DNA of 24,954 bases from a virus. The translations under genes and the position numbers were made by a program. Positions 24,401 through 24,954 of the stretch are shown one piece after another. Where the stretch lies: the IMG/VR virus record IMGVR_UViG_3300008952_000281, positions 1-24,954 of that record; one strand, written 5' to 3'. How positions within the stretch are numbered: the first letter of the stretch is position 1; every line of letters begins with the position of its first letter. The notes below the pieces were generated by a model. The model saw nothing but the letters and a program-made list of their open reading frames with translations. It was not told where the DNA came from and did not search any database.

Positions 24401-24954
24401 ATCAGCTAATCCATATAGTACATCTCTAAATCCTGCTTGATCTAAAACATTAGCTATACGAAACGCCTCCGTGTTAGTCCAAGAAACATTATGTAATTTA
24501 CGTAACATATTGTCTACTGTAAGAGGAACTCCTCCTAAAAATCCTTTTACCCTAGTAACAACTTCTTTAAATGGCTTTTGAGCAGGTTTACTAGTATCCC
24601 CTTTAAGTTCTATTTTAAGAGTATCTGTTAAATCTTTATGTGCATTTGTGAGATTTTCAGGTAATTTAAAGGGAATATCTTTTTCATTTTCTTTATTTTC
24701 TAAATTAATCTTAATATGTTTATATGATTCACCGTGTTCACGAATACGACCTTCTTTATTTATTTTTTTAAATTGCCATTTAGTTTGTTCAATAATAAAT
24801 CTAGGTTTATCTTCTTTATTATCCCCCCAAATCTGATCTATTTTAGAACTTTTAAGTTTGCCTATACCTCTAACCTTCGCTGTAGTTAAAGAAGTAGGAG
24901 AATTACTAGTGGGTCCATGCTCTACTTGTAAAGCCAACATACCTAAAGCTGGTA
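18440..24954 (-). CDS. Virion RNA polymerase (N4 vRNAP-like), 5' end outside window
   Basis: At least 2,166 residues and open to the window edge. The ATG at 24940 is preceded by in-frame codons without a stop, so the N-terminal part probably lies outside. Counting from that Met: motif A EIDGISNGFAQ at 400-410 (catalytic D402); motif B R519-x3-K523-PFLIFMYGGG (Y531); motif C PLHDA at 796-800 (H798, D799). These are the key residues of T7-type single-subunit RNA polymerases. The T/DxxGR counterpart probably falls around 235-260. N4 carries a 3,500-aa RNA polymerase of this kind in the virion, injected with DNA to transcribe early genes. The C-terminal part (about 820-2,166) would be the encapsidation region. 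It contains VYVHETVHALV, an HExxH motif at 1111-1115. The gene converges with the plus-strand genes. Confidence 0.88.
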   Translation of the reverse strand, partial: PALGMLALQVEHGPTSNSPTSLTTAKVRGIGKLKSSKIDQIWGDNKEDKPRFIIEQTKWQFKKINKEGRIREHGESYKHIKINLENKENEKDIPFKLPENLTNAHKDLTDTLKIELKGDTSKPAQKPFKEVVTRVKGFLGGVPLTVDNMLRKLHNVSWTNTEAFRIANVLDQAGFRDVLYGLADVQHIDDDTNLIRKESLETSNADKINAIDGLLAAYNDPEGNLLKEFYFKYELQNQHRIMQKSSGTVNPQGSGVDRYYVRPTNGSVKYTKKKLWKFKLAVVASFGFKIDKNNLEAALAAYDVLMENQDVLDAVNAIQSIKNTRLYDSSLSRDDRGPVEELAKLLPIIHNSNIIGQPDHGSSILQGLQGLAEGISLKSDIDERGSAFIVPTLKTSFSSDIILEIDGISNGFAQNVFQFPMYGDDNEKRRNQTGTTIGAIDSYDPYQTDAYEDLGTAAEKDAANSDTAEKFYKENNFGLQNKKWIYKPFGTFNKNGRFDHDKYNRINEALTRQYKPLAEGNTRKLLKYPFLIFMYGGGPSSIADGVASEIEAELYVSLEMLQREYNEQKGVTAQGKFIENAVQPFLTDLVTLEVVTLKDAKAIQGKIQSNTSKEVEFSTKGTDAIASVLLPRLNKALTSMLGGTQKAREAAVQAGELLHAVFLTHYNAAYDEMITIKENGRTILNKDGTPAKRPGLTEQEIEDLIELQLLEFFPQYKGPLMQEDGAFIDLTKRIRADIKNDAGRVTIDFNKVTNPDAKATATSKGIQFVEPGVSALIRMIINIDSSILTQTLANHPDVLPLHDAIMGSPDILEEASTDYNNLYLSINREFSVLNTIYERLEEVIQNTKLKDKQEGTNLMGAIEEWTLDNAFVNKNKKDKKKSFNKLVLDIKNNRNEILEAREAVEKEIEKAAQAGGGVFSQQLYMPKPDDALEDGLEEIEDKDSPASYSPILDPAIEHYLGDVPKPVNLDKSSLLTDEQVENIADSFRKDLNKNPKANEALGTVKDRKKVNPVKVLTGDLTKDNVMSLFKDMVNASSNYYASDADQNDHTAELESIISKIADKMTSATSIEFLQEEVDSITEGEFAPLANRLTVSLSTKPPKGLNAQSPQEVYVHETVHALVTAALAKSPLLKRRIEKLYQQTKKETSERGGYRRIFLQSIPGGRKATLTEHKIAKKQYDYIFNNPENEQWRLDEFLAFAVTNKNFVQYLSGTTSKIHLQYRKEEKLFNRALDVFTYFIEIATDIALRLFGERGGFGASSKTEMLAVLEKLLDIQGKHRNALQILQDKVAQTFDAGDTFLRTFAERKALDIMEEDPTTNKFKEAIRITTATGYNILSKNAQTLYSRQAVYETMGSVLRSLATEVGEGILGKRLIEQLLQSKVRISKARQETERFTTEWFNSIWKSVDATKPKGMSVDLRRNLTSVIFKTDLSSLLSMGYSHAKIASFIGDRNKIKLEKARIERQILNLTPVKNKNISWAVKYAEELGNHIVTGKTYLNLSHMNAFTIATNYIANPTNKELALLDAYATLTALGTLDDSKTSSVKSLVDNEFNVNATENGFIDLLDSHIQYVNKSYQDLFSNNRTQMVKGYIVERIDNLTDIKAGQIGQKREMAADGYHEPYSLGPIPGINKSNDTLFIGRNVPPVPYVSAIMSTTNKRHMGTSLSDILAQDPEYQISPNEPNFKKIKQAIKQIYQAQLEEAKSSKLATNPDLNLRPVRDDKDNITDFRIIMNHESKERLLDPDLEIQNVFAHMQSSYIDRKETLKNDLRTVELLVYEQEERFPSHPNEFIDFLDPEEGFIDRYYRLPKEVRMYIDQFSKNGKFMVRKDAINKVFGYQASDFRNVFFLQHPSMRHIKRFAGLFHYMLRQIVGYGKDRIVIAMPQVWLYNAFSNISQLTMRNIPLSYTVYKIIEGFHEYEAYSKAVDERRRLLNQIAIKKLDRTRSPEAVQVRALDTQIKNNRINRMSLWGLNSLIVEDLNDAALDGYATRARRYLKANEWYNRNDAVPNIAGPLVSSIFMMRNTGPYALMRKIVQLTDFLARYVMIEHGMEVRGMDFDTIAHESLDAFVLFDEALHPALEALDATGTTVFMSYFLRNQRASRKLAMSNPTGVLTSGAFQYSTGIPTLGNLDSSFLVGDISPNVMYLDELFDEANNPTGYDLLAQYLGDIFN

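Noticed and set aside
1-24954. Stop-codon reassignment
   Set aside because: TAA, TAG and TGA each end clear genes, and no long gene is interrupted by an in-frame stop.

Overview
The window looks like the replication region of a lytic, AT-rich, N4-like podovirus (Schitoviridae type). The strongest evidence is the gene order: AAA+/VWA pair, ATP-dependent DNA ligase, family A DNA polymerase, Dda/RecD-like helicase, PD-(D/E)XK nuclease, helicase-primase, Sak4-like ATPase, an SSB-type protein and RuvC. These are followed, on the opposite strand, by a giant protein with T7-type single-subunit RNA polymerase motifs, which fits the virion RNA polymerase typical of N4-like phages. The standard bacterial code fits, since TAA, TAG and TGA all act as stops. 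No host can be named.

The standout is at 3011-4914. A 286-aa protein with an IS110/Nop-like core and no nuclease domain is followed at once by about 29 tandem units of 36 bp. Each unit reads 9-nt repeat A (ARCGAGTCA), 9-nt variable spacer, 9-nt repeat B (AGWAAMCCA), 9-nt variable spacer. This is the architecture of a TIGR-Tas system (tandem interspaced guide RNA array plus Tas protein), an RNA-guided DNA-targeting family described in 2025. The protein would be the nuclease-less TasA class. The family is known; this locus in an N4-like phage, between the AAA+ and VWA genes, is the part to follow up.

Layout: 2-541 end of an unknown gene; 541-1584 MoxR-like AAA+; 1596-2106 three very small overlapping genes; 2103-3011 ligase; 3011-3871 tas; 3872-4914 TIGR array; 4939-6069 VWA/metallopeptidase-like protein; 6041-8506 DNA polymerase; 8481-9773 helicase; 9754-11632 two small genes, a nuclease and a zinc-ribbon protein; 11633-11715 a structured RNA-like hairpin; 11743-11970 a small gene; 11997-12071 a tRNA with an odd anticodon loop; 12091-13104 four small genes; 13101-15263 helicase-primase; 15264-15998 Sak4-like; 15999-16098 a structured leader; 16099-16293 a small gene; 16346-17074 SSB-like; 17074-17568 RuvC; 17565-18443 three small genes; 18440-24954 (minus strand) virion RNA polymerase, open at the window edge.

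Nearly all plus-strand genes overlap by 1-4 bases or sit directly behind a Shine-Dalgarno, so they look like one long early/middle transcription unit. Together they provide copying (polymerase, helicase, primase, SSB), recombination and resolution (Sak4, nuclease, RuvC) and sealing (ligase). The tas gene and array lie inside this unit and would be transcribed with it unless a promoter of their own exists. No promoter or rho-independent terminator was convincingly visible.
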